DNA of 53,527 bases, from contig BQIW01000023.1 of NCBI GenBank assembly GCA_021604105.1, forward strand, positions 1 through 53,527. The letters run 5' to 3'. Positions 1 through 8,345 of this stretch are shown one piece after another; the first letter of the stretch is position 1; each line of letters opens with the position of its first letter. Under the pieces are notes generated by a model. It did no database searches and was not told where the DNA came from. It saw nothing but the letters and a program-made list of their open reading frames with translations. This DNA is from Nitrospirales bacterium (lineage in GTDB: Bacteria > Nitrospirota > Nitrospiria > Nitrospirales > UBA8639). Position numbers and translations under genes: made by a program.

Positions 1-1
1 C

Positions 2-139
2 GTGATTCAAGCGTTAGAAGGGTTCCGGGTGCTCTCCCATATCCAACCGGGTCATCGCTATGCAGAGCGATTGGATGCGTTAAAACATGCGGCGCAAGCC
101 GCCGGTTCCACTCATCCCGATGATCGTTCGTCCAATTAG
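2..139 (+). CDS. C-terminal fragment of an unrecognised protein
   Basis: An open frame enters from the left edge and ends at TAG 137-139, giving the last 45 residues of a protein (starts VIQALEGFRVLS, ends DDRSSN). The fragment is charged, probably helical and has no membrane segment or cysteine. I do not recognise a family. Because the 5' part is missing I cannot exclude that the frame is non-coding, but codon use is like that of neighbouring genes. Confidence 0.5.
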   Translation: MIQALEGFRVLSHIQPGHRYAERLDALKHAAQAAGSTHPDDRSSN

Positions 140-341
140 ACCTTGTGGGCATCTGACGTTCCCACCACATGGCTGATTCGCCATCAATTTGAGGGCCTAC
201 CTCGCGCCTACCTTTCCTGACACACAGGGGAGGAGGGACGATGGGGTGCTGTTCACCTGGAATCCCCGGTGATTTTTTTGAAACGAAAGGTGCGTGGTGC
301 GTAATGGTGTGGTTGGCGGAAGAGGAAGAGATCGTCTGAGT

Positions 342-375
342 GTTGACGAGGGGTGTTGGCTACCGCCTCGTCAAC
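342..375. repeat. 10-bp perfect inverted repeat
   Basis: GTTGACGAGG at 342-351 is exactly complementary to CCTCGTCAAC at 366-375, with a 14-nt loop. It lies just past the 3' end of the small minus-strand gene at 413-505 and could be its terminator, but there is no T-tract on either side. The rest of 140-412 shows nothing I can name. Confidence 0.5.
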
Positions 376-412
376 TCGAATAGCTATGCCTATTGGGCAG
401 GAAGGGCTTGAG

Positions 413-505
413 CTATTTTTTGGCTTTTTTCTCGGCTCGTTTTTCCTTCATGGTTTTCGTTGGCTTCTTTTTGGTTTCTTTGCGTGCGTCTTGGCTTTTG
501 CCCAT
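413..505 (-). CDS. Small lysine-rich basic protein (30 aa)
   Basis: On the minus strand an ATG at 505-503 starts a 30-codon frame ending with TAG at 415-413. The product begins MGKSQDARKETKKKPTKT and ends KAEKKAKK-like (actual end EKRAEKKAKK). About 43% of residues are lysine, with several Arg and Glu, and no hydrophobic segment. An AAGGAG Shine-Dalgarno sits about 7 nt upstream of the ATG, which is the main reason to believe it. Small Lys-rich proteins starting MGKSQ are, from memory, often annotated as hypothetical in other bacteria; a nucleic-acid-binding role is inference from charge only. It is too short for ordinary gene calling. Confidence 0.55.
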   Translation of the reverse strand: MGKSQDARKETKKKPTKTMKEKRAEKKAKK

Positions 506-775
506 GGGTATGCTCCTTGTAATGAGTAAGTGTGCGGCGATGGTATGGTGCCGTTCGGAGGCGAATGGTAGCGAACCTGTGGGAAAAAGTATAGATAGAT
601 GGTGTGGAAAGTCCGGGCTTGTGGATGCATAAAAGCAGGATGTCAGATCCTTGACGAAGACCTTTGTTTGACGAGTTCATCTGCTTGAAGCGGAGGTAGA
701 AGCGAAAGCGAGTGGCATGGTACAACATGGAAATTTAGAAAGGATGTCCGACCCTGATTCAGAAAGGAACTCACT

Positions 776-1411
776 ATGGCTGATCAATGGATGCTTCGGG
801 GTGTCGAGTTTTCCAATTGCAATTGTACCTATGGGTGTGGATGCCAATTTAATGCCCCTTCCACCAAGGGGTTTTGTGAAGCCATGGGCTCAGGTCATAT
901 CGAAGAAGGGTATTTTAATGACACCCGCTTGGATGGGTTGAATTACGTCATGTTGTTGCAATGGCCTGGCGAAATTGCACAGGGAAATGGATCACAGCAG
1001 ATTTTCATTGATGCGCGGGCTGATGCACCGCAGCGTGCAGCGCTCAGCAAAATAATACATGGCGAGGCCACGGCTCCGGGGGCTACCCATTTTTTTGTTT
1101 TCAATAGTACGATGTCCAACGTGTTGGAACCGCAGTTTGTTCCGATTGATCTCTCTATCGATGTGGAGGCGAGACAGGCAACCGTTCATGTGCCGGGCTT
1201 GATTGAATCGACTGGTACGCCTATCCCCAATCCGCATACGGGAGGAGATCATCGCGCCAGAATACATTTGCCCGACGGCTTCGAATATACCGTGGCCGAA
1301 GTGGGTAACGGGTCAACGACGGCTCAAGCCGGGATTACGTTGAACCTGTCTAATAGCTATGGACAATTTAATGTTCTTCACATGAATCAGAATGGGGTGA
1401 TCAGAGCCTGA
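776..1411 (+). CDS. DUF1326 domain protein
   Basis: A 211-residue protein that matches the DUF1326 family across its length: an N-terminal Cys cluster (FSNCNCTYGCGCQFNAPST, residues 12-30), then a beta-rich domain with the GHIEEG and DARA motifs. The function of DUF1326 is not established. The CxC-x3-CxC arrangement suggests metal or redox chemistry, which is inference. There is no signal peptide. The start is supported by an AAGGA motif 9 nt upstream of ATG 776. The next gene codes for a DUF2182 membrane protein, and these two families are commonly found as neighbours, so they probably act together. Confidence 0.85.
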   Translation: MADQWMLRGVEFSNCNCTYGCGCQFNAPSTKGFCEAMGSGHIEEGYFNDTRLDGLNYVMLLQWPGEIAQGNGSQQIFIDARADAPQRAALSKIIHGEATAPGATHFFVFNSTMSNVLEPQFVPIDLSIDVEARQATVHVPGLIESTGTPIPNPHTGGDHRARIHLPDGFEYTVAEVGNGSTTAQAGITLNLSNSYGQFNVLHMNQNGVIRA

Positions 1412-1670
1412 TTTGAAACGAGACGTGTAGCTTTGTCCGTGACTTTTTGTTGGGCATGGTTATGTTTAGGAAAAGTATTTTTTCCGAGTTTTCCTCACGC
1501 CGGTTCAGTTATTGCCGCTGAGCCGGGAGTAGGCCTTTGGTGTTGTCCAAGCGTCGACACTTGTTTTCTGGCGAAGAATGAAAAATTCTATGCGGACCGT
1601 CTACCGGCCCTGAGATTTTTCAATCCACCTATGAATTGCCGGTGTTCAGGGGTTCTGATAGTTCGTGCCC

Positions 1671-2468
1671 ATGAGCCTTTCTCCTATCTCGTCATTCCCT
1701 TCGTTGCCCAAGCGTGACCGGATTACGATTCTCTCAGCCCTGATCGGGGTGATTATCCTGGCTTGGGCCTATGTCCTGTATCTCTGGGCGAAGATGCCTG
1801 GAATGGATGCAGACATGCCTGGGATGATTATGCAGTTGCATCCATGGACGCCGGTGGACTTTGTGCTGATGTATCTGATGTGGGCGGTCATGATGGTCGG
1901 GATGATGCTGCCGGGTGCCATCCCAATGACCTTGTTGTATGCAGGAATGGTTCGCAAGGCTGAGCGGCAGGGTTCACCCATGGCTCCGACGGGGGCATTT
2001 GTGGCCGGGTATTTGGCTCTATGGAGTGCGTTTAGTCTAGTTGCGACTGTGGTGCAGTGGGGCTTGCATGAAGCGGCCATGCTTTCATCGATGATGAGGG
2101 CGAAAAGCCAGGTCCTAGGAGCTGCGCTGTTGATTGTCGCAGGTATATATCAACTGACCCGGTGGAAAGCTGCGTGTTTAGAACATTGTCGTGCACCTGC
2201 TCATTTTATTGCCGAGCATTGGCGACCGGGTGTTCGTGGCGCGTTTCGATTGGGACTTCATCATGGTGCATTTTGTCTCGGCTGCTGCTGGGCCTTGATG
2301 GGGTTGTTGTTTGTGGGTGGAGTGATGAATGTGCTTTGGATCGCGACGATCACCGTCTTTGTTTTTTTAGAAAAAATAATGCCGCCTGGCACTTGGAGTG
2401 GGGGGTTGGGATGGGTGGCCGGGATTGGCCTGATTGGAAGTGGGGTAGGGGTGTTGGTGACGGTGTAA
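1671..2468 (+). CDS. DUF2182 multi-pass membrane protein
   Basis: About 265 residues with six or so hydrophobic segments (first near residues 18-37, last at the C-terminus). Methionine-rich stretches (MPGMDADMPGMIMQLHPW; MYLMWAVMMVGMMLPG) and HHGAFCLGCCWALM are typical of DUF2182, annotated as predicted metal-binding integral membrane proteins. Met, His and Cys clusters point to copper or another soft metal, but that is inference. I prefer ATG 1671; an in-frame GTG lies at 1665. The 260 nt between the DUF1326 gene and this one show no clear coding or terminator signal. Confidence 0.85.
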   Translation: MSLSPISSFPSLPKRDRITILSALIGVIILAWAYVLYLWAKMPGMDADMPGMIMQLHPWTPVDFVLMYLMWAVMMVGMMLPGAIPMTLLYAGMVRKAERQGSPMAPTGAFVAGYLALWSAFSLVATVVQWGLHEAAMLSSMMRAKSQVLGAALLIVAGIYQLTRWKAACLEHCRAPAHFIAEHWRPGVRGAFRLGLHHGAFCLGCCWALMGLLFVGGVMNVLWIATITVFVFLEKIMPPGTWSGGLGWVAGIGLIGSGVGVLVTV

Positions 2469-2511
2469 TGGGTTGTCCTTTTCGGGATGGGTCCCTTCCA
2501 CGACGGCTTGA

Positions 2512-3750
2512 TTATTTTGTGGGTGAATCCGGTGTGACGACGACCACGCCGTCTTCGGTGACGGGAAAGCGTTGACGGTCGTGGTGGAGATCGTGACCGA
2601 TGATGGTATCGGGCGGAATGACGACGCCCTTATCGATAATGGCCCGGCGAATGCGGGACCGCTCGCCGATTTTGACATTTTCCATAATGACGGAATCGTG
2701 GACTTCGGTATGAGGCTCGATGCGAACGTTTGGTGACAGCACACAATTTTGCACCAGGCTTCCGGAGATAATGCAGCCTCCGGAGACGATGGAATCCAGT
2801 GCCATGCCTCTCCGCCCTCCCTTGAACTCATCGGCAAAGACAAATTTGGCGGGCGGATATTGGCCTTGGTAGGTGCGAATGGGCCAGGCCTCATCATAGA
2901 GGTTGAGGTGGGGATCAACTCCGACGAGATCCATGTTGGCTTTGTAATAGGCGTCCAGGGTGCCGATGTCCCGCCAGTACTTAACCTGTTTTTTGTTTTC
3001 ATCTTCAAAATTATAGGCAAAAACTTTTTTGTTGTTCTGAATCATGTTGGGAATGATGTTTTTCCCGAAGTCATGGGCCGTGGCCATTCCGGAATCTTTG
3101 CGCAGTTCCTCATAGAGTTGGTCTGTTCGAAAAAGATAGATGCCCATGGAAATAAACGCATGCGTGGGATCATCCGGTAGGTGAAAGGGGTTGGCCGGTT
3201 TTTCTTCAAACCGGGTGACACGGTTTGATGGATCGACCCCAAGGACACCGAACTGCCGAGCTTCTTCGACCGGCCATTCAAGGGCGCCCACGACGGCCTC
3301 CGCCTCCGTTTCCTGCATGAACCTGAGCATGTCGGCATAGTTCATTTTGTACAGATGATCTCCGGCCAGCACCAATAAAAAATTCGGGCGTTCCTGTTCC
3401 AGCAGAAAAAGGTTTTGGTGGACCGCGTCGGCTGTGCCCCGATACCACTCGGCGTTGATCCGTTGTTGCGGTGGGATGGAAAAGATGAATTCGCCCAGTT
3501 CCGGGTTGAAAATCGACCAGCCTCTCCGGATGTGGCGGTCTAATGAATGGGATTTATATTGAATGAGCACGGCAATTTTGCGAAGTCCTGAATTGAGGCA
3601 ATTGCTCAAGGTCACGTCGATGATGCGGTATTTGCCCCCAAAGGGCACCGCAGGTTTGGCACGATGTTGGGTGAGTGGGAGGAGCCGCTCCCCGCGGCCA
3701 CCGGCAAGGATCATGGTATAGATATCAGTCATGGGGCATGATGATATCAA
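2512..3750 (-). CDS. glgC: Glucose-1-phosphate adenylyltransferase
   Basis: A 412-residue ADP-glucose pyrophosphorylase, making ADP-glucose from glucose-1-phosphate and ATP for glycogen synthesis. The nucleotide-binding motif [10 protein letters not shown] is at residues 17-26, followed by [19 protein letters not shown]. Further family motifs are [26 protein letters not shown] and [12 protein letters not shown]. The C-terminal part is a left-handed beta-helix ([12 protein letters not shown], then VIMENVKIG). Length matches bacterial GlgC. An alternative start is Met7 (3732). It stands alone between the convergent DUF2182 gene and the GPx gene; no other glg gene is visible. Confidence 0.95.
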   Translation of the reverse strand: MISSCPMTDIYTMILAGGRGERLLPLTQHRAKPAVPFGGKYRIIDVTLSNCLNSGLRKIAVLIQYKSHSLDRHIRRGWSIFNPELGEFIFSIPPQQRINAEWYRGTADAVHQNLFLLEQERPNFLLVLAGDHLYKMNYADMLRFMQETEAEAVVGALEWPVEEARQFGVLGVDPSNRVTRFEEKPANPFHLPDDPTHAFISMGIYLFRTDQLYEELRKDSGMATAHDFGKNIIPNMIQNNKKVFAYNFEDENKKQVKYWRDIGTLDAYYKANMDLVGVDPHLNLYDEAWPIRTYQGQYPPAKFVFADEFKGGRRGMALDSIVSGGCIISGSLVQNCVLSPNVRIEPHTEVHDSVIMENVKIGERSRIRRAIIDKGVVIPPDTIIGHDLHHDRQRFPVTEDGVVVVTPDSPTK

Positions 3751-3852
3751 ATGGCCCGAATGGAAGGAATGGGTTCGGTCCTGACTGTGGCTTGGCGCGC
3801 AAGCCCTCGGCTGTCAATAAAGGTTGGATGAGTTGGTGAGACGTTGCCCGAT

Positions 3853-4353
3853 TTATGCTTGCTTTGCCCGGGCGTTGAGAAGCGCTGTGATGGGGGCCTC
3901 AATTTCTGAAGGATTGGTTGCGGGCGCGTACCGTTCTTTGACCGTACCGGTTTGGTCCACGAGAAATTTCGTGAAGTTCCACTTGATGGTTTCTGATCCG
4001 AGTACTCCCGGGGCTTCGGCTTTGAGATGTTTGAAGAGGGGATGAGCATCGGGCCCGTTCACATCAACCTTGGCAAACATCGGAAAGGTCACTCCATAGT
4101 TGGTTTGGCAGAACGTGAGGATTTCCTCGTCATCTCCCGGGTCCTGGCTTCCAAACTGATTGCAGGGAAACCCGAGAATTTCCAACCCTTGAGAATGATA
4201 TTTTTTATAGAGATCTTCCAGTCCCTGAAACTGAGGCGTGAATCCGCATTTGGAGGCGGTATTGACGATAAGCAAGACTTTGCCCTTCCTGGTGGCGAGG
4301 GTTTCATCCTTTCCCTGCATGTTCCGGCAGGTGATGTCGTAAATGGTACTCAT
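3853..4353 (-). CDS. Glutathione peroxidase family protein (Cys type)
   Basis: A 166-residue thiol peroxidase of the glutathione peroxidase family, reducing peroxides in the cytoplasm; bacterial Cys-type members often use thioredoxin rather than glutathione. The peroxidatic Cys36 is in [11 protein letters not shown]. The resolving-type cysteine is in GFPCNQFG (Cys64, with Gln66 of the catalytic tetrad). The Trp-Asn pair is in KWNFTKFL. There is no signal peptide. The gene lies 102 nt upstream of glgC on the same strand and could be co-transcribed with it. Confidence 0.93.
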   Translation of the reverse strand: MSTIYDITCRNMQGKDETLATRKGKVLLIVNTASKCGFTPQFQGLEDLYKKYHSQGLEILGFPCNQFGSQDPGDDEEILTFCQTNYGVTFPMFAKVDVNGPDAHPLFKHLKAEAPGVLGSETIKWNFTKFLVDQTGTVKERYAPATNPSEIEAPITALLNARAKQA

Positions 4354-4675
4354 GGGTGTTAGGCCTTTACCGTGGTTGAGTAGATGTTCGGCGGTGGTAT
4401 GACATGTGACTGAATTTTTGGATCCTCAGTGTATCATTTTCATGCCGCGTTGGGCACGCAAGGGAGAAGGAAAATTTGACAGGATATGGATTGTGCGGTA
4501 ACCTGAGCTCTGTTCATGTCGATTCGGTCCGACGGCGGGAACATCCTAAATTTTTCGGACCCCGCGATCGTATCGCGACCAGATCCTGCTCGGAGCGGAT
4601 TTCCCACCTGATTCTGCTTCACTCGGTTTTCTGCCCCCGTGTACATACGATCCTTGTAACAAAAGGAATAGTTTT
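4354..4675. other. Divergent intergenic region with long 5' leader of the helicase
   Basis: The 322 nt between the GPx gene (minus) and the DEAD-box helicase (plus) hold no convincing gene. They include a promoter-like pair at 4476-4504, which would give the helicase an mRNA leader of roughly 165 nt. Long leaders are common on cold-induced helicase mRNAs, but nothing here proves such regulation. Confidence 0.4.
4476..4504 (+). promoter_or_regulatory. Candidate sigma-70 promoter for the DEAD-box helicase
   Basis: A perfect TTGACA (4476-4481), a 17-nt spacer and TAACCT (4499-4504), which matches TATAAT at the first two positions and the last only. It points at the helicase gene, whose ATG is 172 nt downstream. 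Confidence 0.4.
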
Positions 4676-5947
4676 ATGTCTGCAACTGTGTTGTCTCAGT
4701 TTGGTGCGCTTGGTGTGTCTGATACTTTGGTTGGAGTGTTGAATAAGCTCGGTTTAACAGAACCGACCCCGATTCAAGTCCAGGCCATTCCTCCGGCTTT
4801 GGAAGGTCGGGATGTACTGGGGTGTGCCCAGACCGGTACGGGAAAAACCGCCGCCTTTGTCATTCCTATCATTGAACGATTGGTAGATGGTCCAAAAGGC
4901 CACCCTCGTGCGATGATTTTAGCGCCCACCCGCGAGTTGGCTTTTCAAATTCAAGAAACCGTTGATAAGTTTGGACGCGCGCGCAGGATTTATGCGACCA
5001 CACTGGTGGGGGGAGCTGATATGCATGCGCAAGTCCGCGGATTACGGCAACGTCCCGATATCATCGTCGCGACACCGGGTCGACTCCTCGACCATATGTG
5101 GCAGGGGACGGTTTCGTTTGCCAAGCTTCGGATGGTGGTCCTTGACGAAGCCGATCGGATGCTTGATATGGGGTTTGCGCCTCAGCTCAATCAAATTATT
5201 GAGGCCTTACCGGAAACCCGGCAAACCCTGCTCTTCTCGGCAACAATGCCGAATAATCTGGCTGATTTGGCTCGGATGTCTCTCAACGATCCGTTTAAAG
5301 CCCTGGTGGCAAAATCGGCCACACCGGCGGAAGGCGTCACCCATACGGTGCATCACACCGCTAATTCCGATAAAACCTCTCTCTTGCTGTCAATTTTAAA
5401 GGAGACAGAGGGATCGGTCCTTGTTTTCACCCGGACCAAACATCGTGCTGACCGGATCGGGGAAACTCTGGAAAAGGTCGGTTGTCGCGTGGCGGTGTTG
5501 CATGCCGGACGACGGTTGCCTCAACGTCGTGCGGCGTTGGAAGGGTTTCGCCGGGGCCGTTTTGAAATTTTAGTTGCGACCGACATTGCCGCCCGCGGTT
5601 TGGACGTGGACAATATTCAACATGTGATCAATTATGATTTGCCTCATGTACCTGAAGACTATATTCATCGTATTGGTCGAACGGCGCGGAAGAATACCAA
5701 AGGTTGGGCCACCAGTTTTGTGACCGGTGAGGATAATCGTTCGTTACGAATGATTGAAAAATTATTGGGAAAGGCGGTTCCCTGCGCCCCTGGCAGCCGT
5801 CCGCCAATGCCGGCCACTGTCCCGGAGAGACGTAGGTCCCGGCCAAATTCCGGGGGGAGGGGTTTTGGCGCTCCACGCTCGGGGAGCCCTGTCAGGCATG
5901 ATCGACCGGCTATTCGTCGACCGCGTCCGTCTAGCTTAGCTTCTTAA
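4676..5947 (+). CDS. DEAD-box ATP-dependent RNA helicase (RhlE-like)
   Basis: A 423-residue superfamily 2 RNA helicase that unwinds structured RNA with ATP. Motifs in order: Q motif (LTEPTPIQVQAIPPAL), motif I AQTGTGKT, Ia PTRELAFQ, Ib TPGRLLDH, II DEAD followed by RMLDMGF as in RhlE, III SAT, then IARGLD and HRIGRTAR (VI). The tail after about residue 365 is short, basic and Arg/Pro/Gly-rich, which usually aids RNA binding. It starts with MSATVLSQFGALG behind an AAAGGA motif. A strong hairpin terminator follows at 6001. A role in cold adaptation or ribosome assembly is family knowledge, not shown here. Confidence 0.93.
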   Translation: MSATVLSQFGALGVSDTLVGVLNKLGLTEPTPIQVQAIPPALEGRDVLGCAQTGTGKTAAFVIPIIERLVDGPKGHPRAMILAPTRELAFQIQETVDKFGRARRIYATTLVGGADMHAQVRGLRQRPDIIVATPGRLLDHMWQGTVSFAKLRMVVLDEADRMLDMGFAPQLNQIIEALPETRQTLLFSATMPNNLADLARMSLNDPFKALVAKSATPAEGVTHTVHHTANSDKTSLLLSILKETEGSVLVFTRTKHRADRIGETLEKVGCRVAVLHAGRRLPQRRAALEGFRRGRFEILVATDIAARGLDVDNIQHVINYDLPHVPEDYIHRIGRTARKNTKGWATSFVTGEDNRSLRMIEKLLGKAVPCAPGSRPPMPATVPERRRSRPNSGGRGFGAPRSGSPVRHDRPAIRRPRPSSLAS

Positions 5948-6000
5948 CGCTTCACACGCAGCCTCTTTTTTGGAAAGAGAATCATTGCGGCTTTTTTATT

Positions 6001-6036
6001 GAAGCCCGGATCTTGTAGGTCCGGGCTTCATTGTTT
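6001..6036 (+). terminator. Intrinsic terminator after the helicase gene
   Basis: GAAGCCCGGA (6001-6010) pairs perfectly with TCCGGGCTTC (6020-6029) around a 9-nt loop, followed by ATTGTTTT. A T-run (CTTTTTTATT) also precedes the hairpin. Confidence 0.85.
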
Positions 6037-6181
6037 TGGAAATGTCCCAGTCTCTCCTCTTCCCATTCAACTGGAAATGTCATTCACATGAGTCGGAAGC
6101 CATTGCGAATGCTTAGGCCGGTAAAAACAACATAAATAATACTCACCTTGATGTGGCGATTATTGTCGAATGAGGAGGGTT

Positions 6182-6307
6182 ATGAACCATGGTCAAGCCG
6201 GGCGTGCCGACGTGGCAAACCCGTCATGCCAAATTTGCGGTGATGCATTTGAAAGAAAGGGAGTGTTAAATAATAAGGAGGTTCAAGGGCAAATTTACGC
6301 AGGATGA
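6182..6307 (+). CDS. Possible small CxxC protein (41 aa)
   Basis: ATG 6182 opens 41 codons ending in TGA 6305-6307, behind a good GGAGGG site 5 nt upstream. The product begins MNHGQAGRADVANPSCQICG and contains one CxxC pair (Cys16, Cys19), like half a zinc knuckle. It lies between the helicase terminator and an interspersed repeat. I recognise no family. It could be a gene remnant or chance frame; the ribosome-binding site is the main support. Confidence 0.35.
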   Translation: MNHGQAGRADVANPSCQICGDAFERKGVLNNKEVQGQIYAG

Positions 6308-6332
6308 GATTACTTATCAAAGGCTCAGGGTC

Positions 6333-6448
6333 GGTTCAAAAAAGTCCGTCCAGCAAGGCCGCAGCCGTTGGTACGCGCGGAGCGTACGCGTAGTACGTGA
6401 GCACGGGAAAATGGCGAGAACGCCGCTGGCGGCTTTTTTCAACAGACC
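6333..6448. repeat. Palindromic interspersed repeat with terminal inverted repeats
   Basis: The ends are imperfect inverted copies: GGTTCAAAAAAGTCCGTC then CAGC at 6333-6354, and GCTGGCGGCTTTTTTCAACA then GACC at 6425-6448. The interior (GTACGCGCGGAGCGTACGCG) is itself partly palindromic. The roughly 116-bp unit contains no gene. It resembles short palindromic repeats that I recall as scattered in Nitrospira genomes, but only one copy is in this window, so mobility cannot be shown. The T-tract in the right end could also terminate transcription. Confidence 0.55.
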
Positions 6449-6542
6449 CAGAAATTAAAAAAATGACACCCACCAGGGGAGGCTCTTAGTGATGGGGCTC
6501 TCTGTTTTATGTTGCTGTGAGACGTGAAATATGGGCTGAGGA

Positions 6543-6578
6543 TACAAGAACCCTGCCGATTCCGGCGGGGTTCTTGTA
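6543..6578 (-). terminator. Strong hairpin after the FKBP gene
   Basis: A 16-bp stem: TACAAGAACCCTGCCG (6543-6558) pairs with CGGCGGGGTTCTTGTA (6563-6578) with a single G-T wobble, around the loop ATTC. It starts 19 nt past the stop of the minus-strand isomerase gene. There is no long U-tract on the minus strand, so it may instead stabilise the mRNA 3' end. Confidence 0.6.
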
Positions 6579-6596
6579 TACAATATTCGCCAGACT

Positions 6597-7154
6597 TTAG
6601 GGAGCAGTGGCAGTTTTGACGTCCAATATTTTGACGTCAAAGTAAAGCGTTTTTCCCGCTAAGGGGTGATTGAAGTCTAAGACGACCACTTCTTCTTTTA
6701 TTTCTGTGACTGTCGGGTGTACGACACGGCCTTGTCCGTCCTTCCCTTGTAATTGGACCCCGACCTTTCGTGCATCAGGTGGAATTTGGTCAATGGGAAC
6801 TTCTTGAAAAGCTTGAGGGTTGATTTCACCATACCCCTCTTTCGGGGCGACGGTCACTTGCTTGCGATCTCCCGCTTTCATTCCATCCAGGGCCGTTTCC
6901 AGTCCAGGAATGATTTGATGGGATCCCTGAGTAAATGTCAGAGGTTCCCCTCCCACGTTGGAGTCGAGCACCTCTTTGTTTTCCAAGGTTAATGTGTACT
7001 CCATTGAGATGGATTTTCCTTCAGAAACGGTCATGGGTGAGCCTCCTTCTTGGGATTCTGCCTGTGCAAACGTGGTCATCGCTGAGGCCACCAGCAAGGA
7101 GCAACATACAATCCGGGCTAATACACGCAGTGCCATGAGACTGATCCTCCGCAA
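6597..7154 (-). CDS. Exported FKBP-type peptidyl-prolyl isomerase
   Basis: A 185-residue protein with a Sec signal peptide (hydrophobic residues about 8-29, cleavage near AQA-ES) and then a SlyD/FkpB-like FKBP domain. Diagnostic parts are MEYTLTLENKEVLDSN, GSHQIIPGLETALDGMKAGD (insert-in-flap architecture) and VTVAPKEGYGE, followed by the flap region and a final VVVLDFNHPLAGKTLYFDV strand. It would catalyse proline isomerisation and act as a chaperone in the periplasm. SlyD proteins are usually cytoplasmic, so the signal peptide is notable. The start could be Met1 or Met7. Confidence 0.9.
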   Translation of the reverse strand: MRRISLMALRVLARIVCCSLLVASAMTTFAQAESQEGGSPMTVSEGKSISMEYTLTLENKEVLDSNVGGEPLTFTQGSHQIIPGLETALDGMKAGDRKQVTVAPKEGYGEINPQAFQEVPIDQIPPDARKVGVQLQGKDGQGRVVHPTVTEIKEEVVVLDFNHPLAGKTLYFDVKILDVKTATAP

Positions 7155-7526
7155 AATTATTGCTGATATAACAGTTGGCTGGAAAAGAGGGCGGTATGAA
7201 GGGGGGAATAACCGGACGCTTCCAGACTGTTCGTGGACGAATATTGTAATTTATCAGAAAAATAAATGGCTTGGCTATGAGATGAACAAATATCCTGCTG
7301 CTGTATTCCGCTGACGGCTGGACTCGTTCTCCTAAACTCTTGAGCCTTGAAGTGGCTGAGAACAAGAGGGTATGGGGGGAGTATGGTTTGGCTTCATTGA
7401 CTATTTCCGGACTGGCAACCACGATATAATGCGTCGATTGGTATACGGAGGTGAGTGTTTGATCAGGAGAAGCATGTTTACTGTCCTCAAGACGTCTCTC
7501 CCTGGACGGAGATAGAAAGGCCCAAG
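7155..7526. other. Divergent intergenic region, no gene seen
   Basis: About 370 nt between the FKBP gene (minus) and the sulfite-oxidase-like gene (plus). Overlapping frames here show no family resemblance. It presumably holds both promoters, but I see no clear hexamers. Confidence 0.3.
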
Positions 7527-8171
7527 ATGGAACCCAACGAACGGATAGTAAAAGGGAAGCAACAGGTTGCCCAACATCGACGGGAGTTCTCCTGTCGAGA
7601 GGTGGATGAACCTCAGGATGAACGGGTTCCACCCGGGCAACATGTGGTCAATAATTTTCCGGTCCTGGATTTGGGCTGTAAGCCGGAGATCGTGCTGGCT
7701 GAATGGTCCTTAAGTATTGACGGGTGCGTGGCCAAACCATTGACCTGGGATTGGGAAACATTTCAACGGCAGCCTCAGGTGGAGATGACTGCCGACTTTC
7801 ACTGTGTCACGTCCTGGTCCATGTTGGATAATGAATGGAGAGGTGTGAAATTTCAGCATCTGCTGGAATCGGTTCGTCCATTACCAGAGGCGAAATTTGT
7901 GTTATTCGAAGCGTTTGATGAGTATACGACCAATGTCACCCTTAGGGTTTGCAAGGATGATGATGTGCTCCTCGCCACTCATTGGAATGGAAGGCCATTG
8001 ACCAGAGATCACGGCGGTCCGGTACGCGTCATCATTCCCAAACTCTATGGATGGAAAGGGGCAAAGTGGGTGAAAAAAATTACGTTCTCCGATCGCGATC
8101 AGAAAGGGTTTTGGGAAGTGCGCGGATATTCCAATACCGCGCTTCCGTGGGATAATGATCGGTATGGTTGA
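7527..8171 (+). CDS. Cytoplasmic sulfite-oxidase-like molybdopterin oxidoreductase
   Basis: About 214 residues of the oxidoreductase molybdopterin-binding family (sulfite oxidase/YedY type). The Mo-coordinating cysteine is Cys93 in TADFHCVTSWSMLDN, which resembles the MsrP/YedY type C-V-x-[AS]-W-S context rather than the C-A-G-N of true sulfite oxidases. Downstream are THWNGRPLTRDHGGPVRVIIP and LYGWKGAKWVKKITF, typical of the substrate and cofactor pocket. There is no signal peptide, no heme domain and no dimerisation domain. The frame is open upstream to a GTG at 7455, but ATG 7527 has better spacing from a GAAAGG motif. The substrate is unknown. Confidence 0.85.
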   Translation: MEPNERIVKGKQQVAQHRREFSCREVDEPQDERVPPGQHVVNNFPVLDLGCKPEIVLAEWSLSIDGCVAKPLTWDWETFQRQPQVEMTADFHCVTSWSMLDNEWRGVKFQHLLESVRPLPEAKFVLFEAFDEYTTNVTLRVCKDDDVLLATHWNGRPLTRDHGGPVRVIIPKLYGWKGAKWVKKITFSDRDQKGFWEVRGYSNTALPWDNDRYG

Positions 8172-8345
8172 TCGAAGGAGAACCCTCCTCACGGTTACCA
8201 AACAAACATGGGCGACCAACCGGATGAGTCACTCACAGAATTTAGCTGTAAAAATGGGCTTTTGAGGGGTTCAATATGTGCTAGGGATGTGGCATAATCC
8301 TGCTCGTTTCCTCAAGAAATTCCTACGAGTAAAAAGGAGAAACTC

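Noticed and set aside
393-632. 79-codon plus-strand frame and 112- and 60-codon minus-strand frames over the same stretch
   Set aside because: They overlap the small lysine-rich gene in other frames, have unusual composition and no recognisable domain or good ribosome site.
3789-3805. GGCTTG/CAAGCC hairpin between glgC and the GPx gene
   Set aside because: Only 6 bp with no T-tract on either side; too weak to call.
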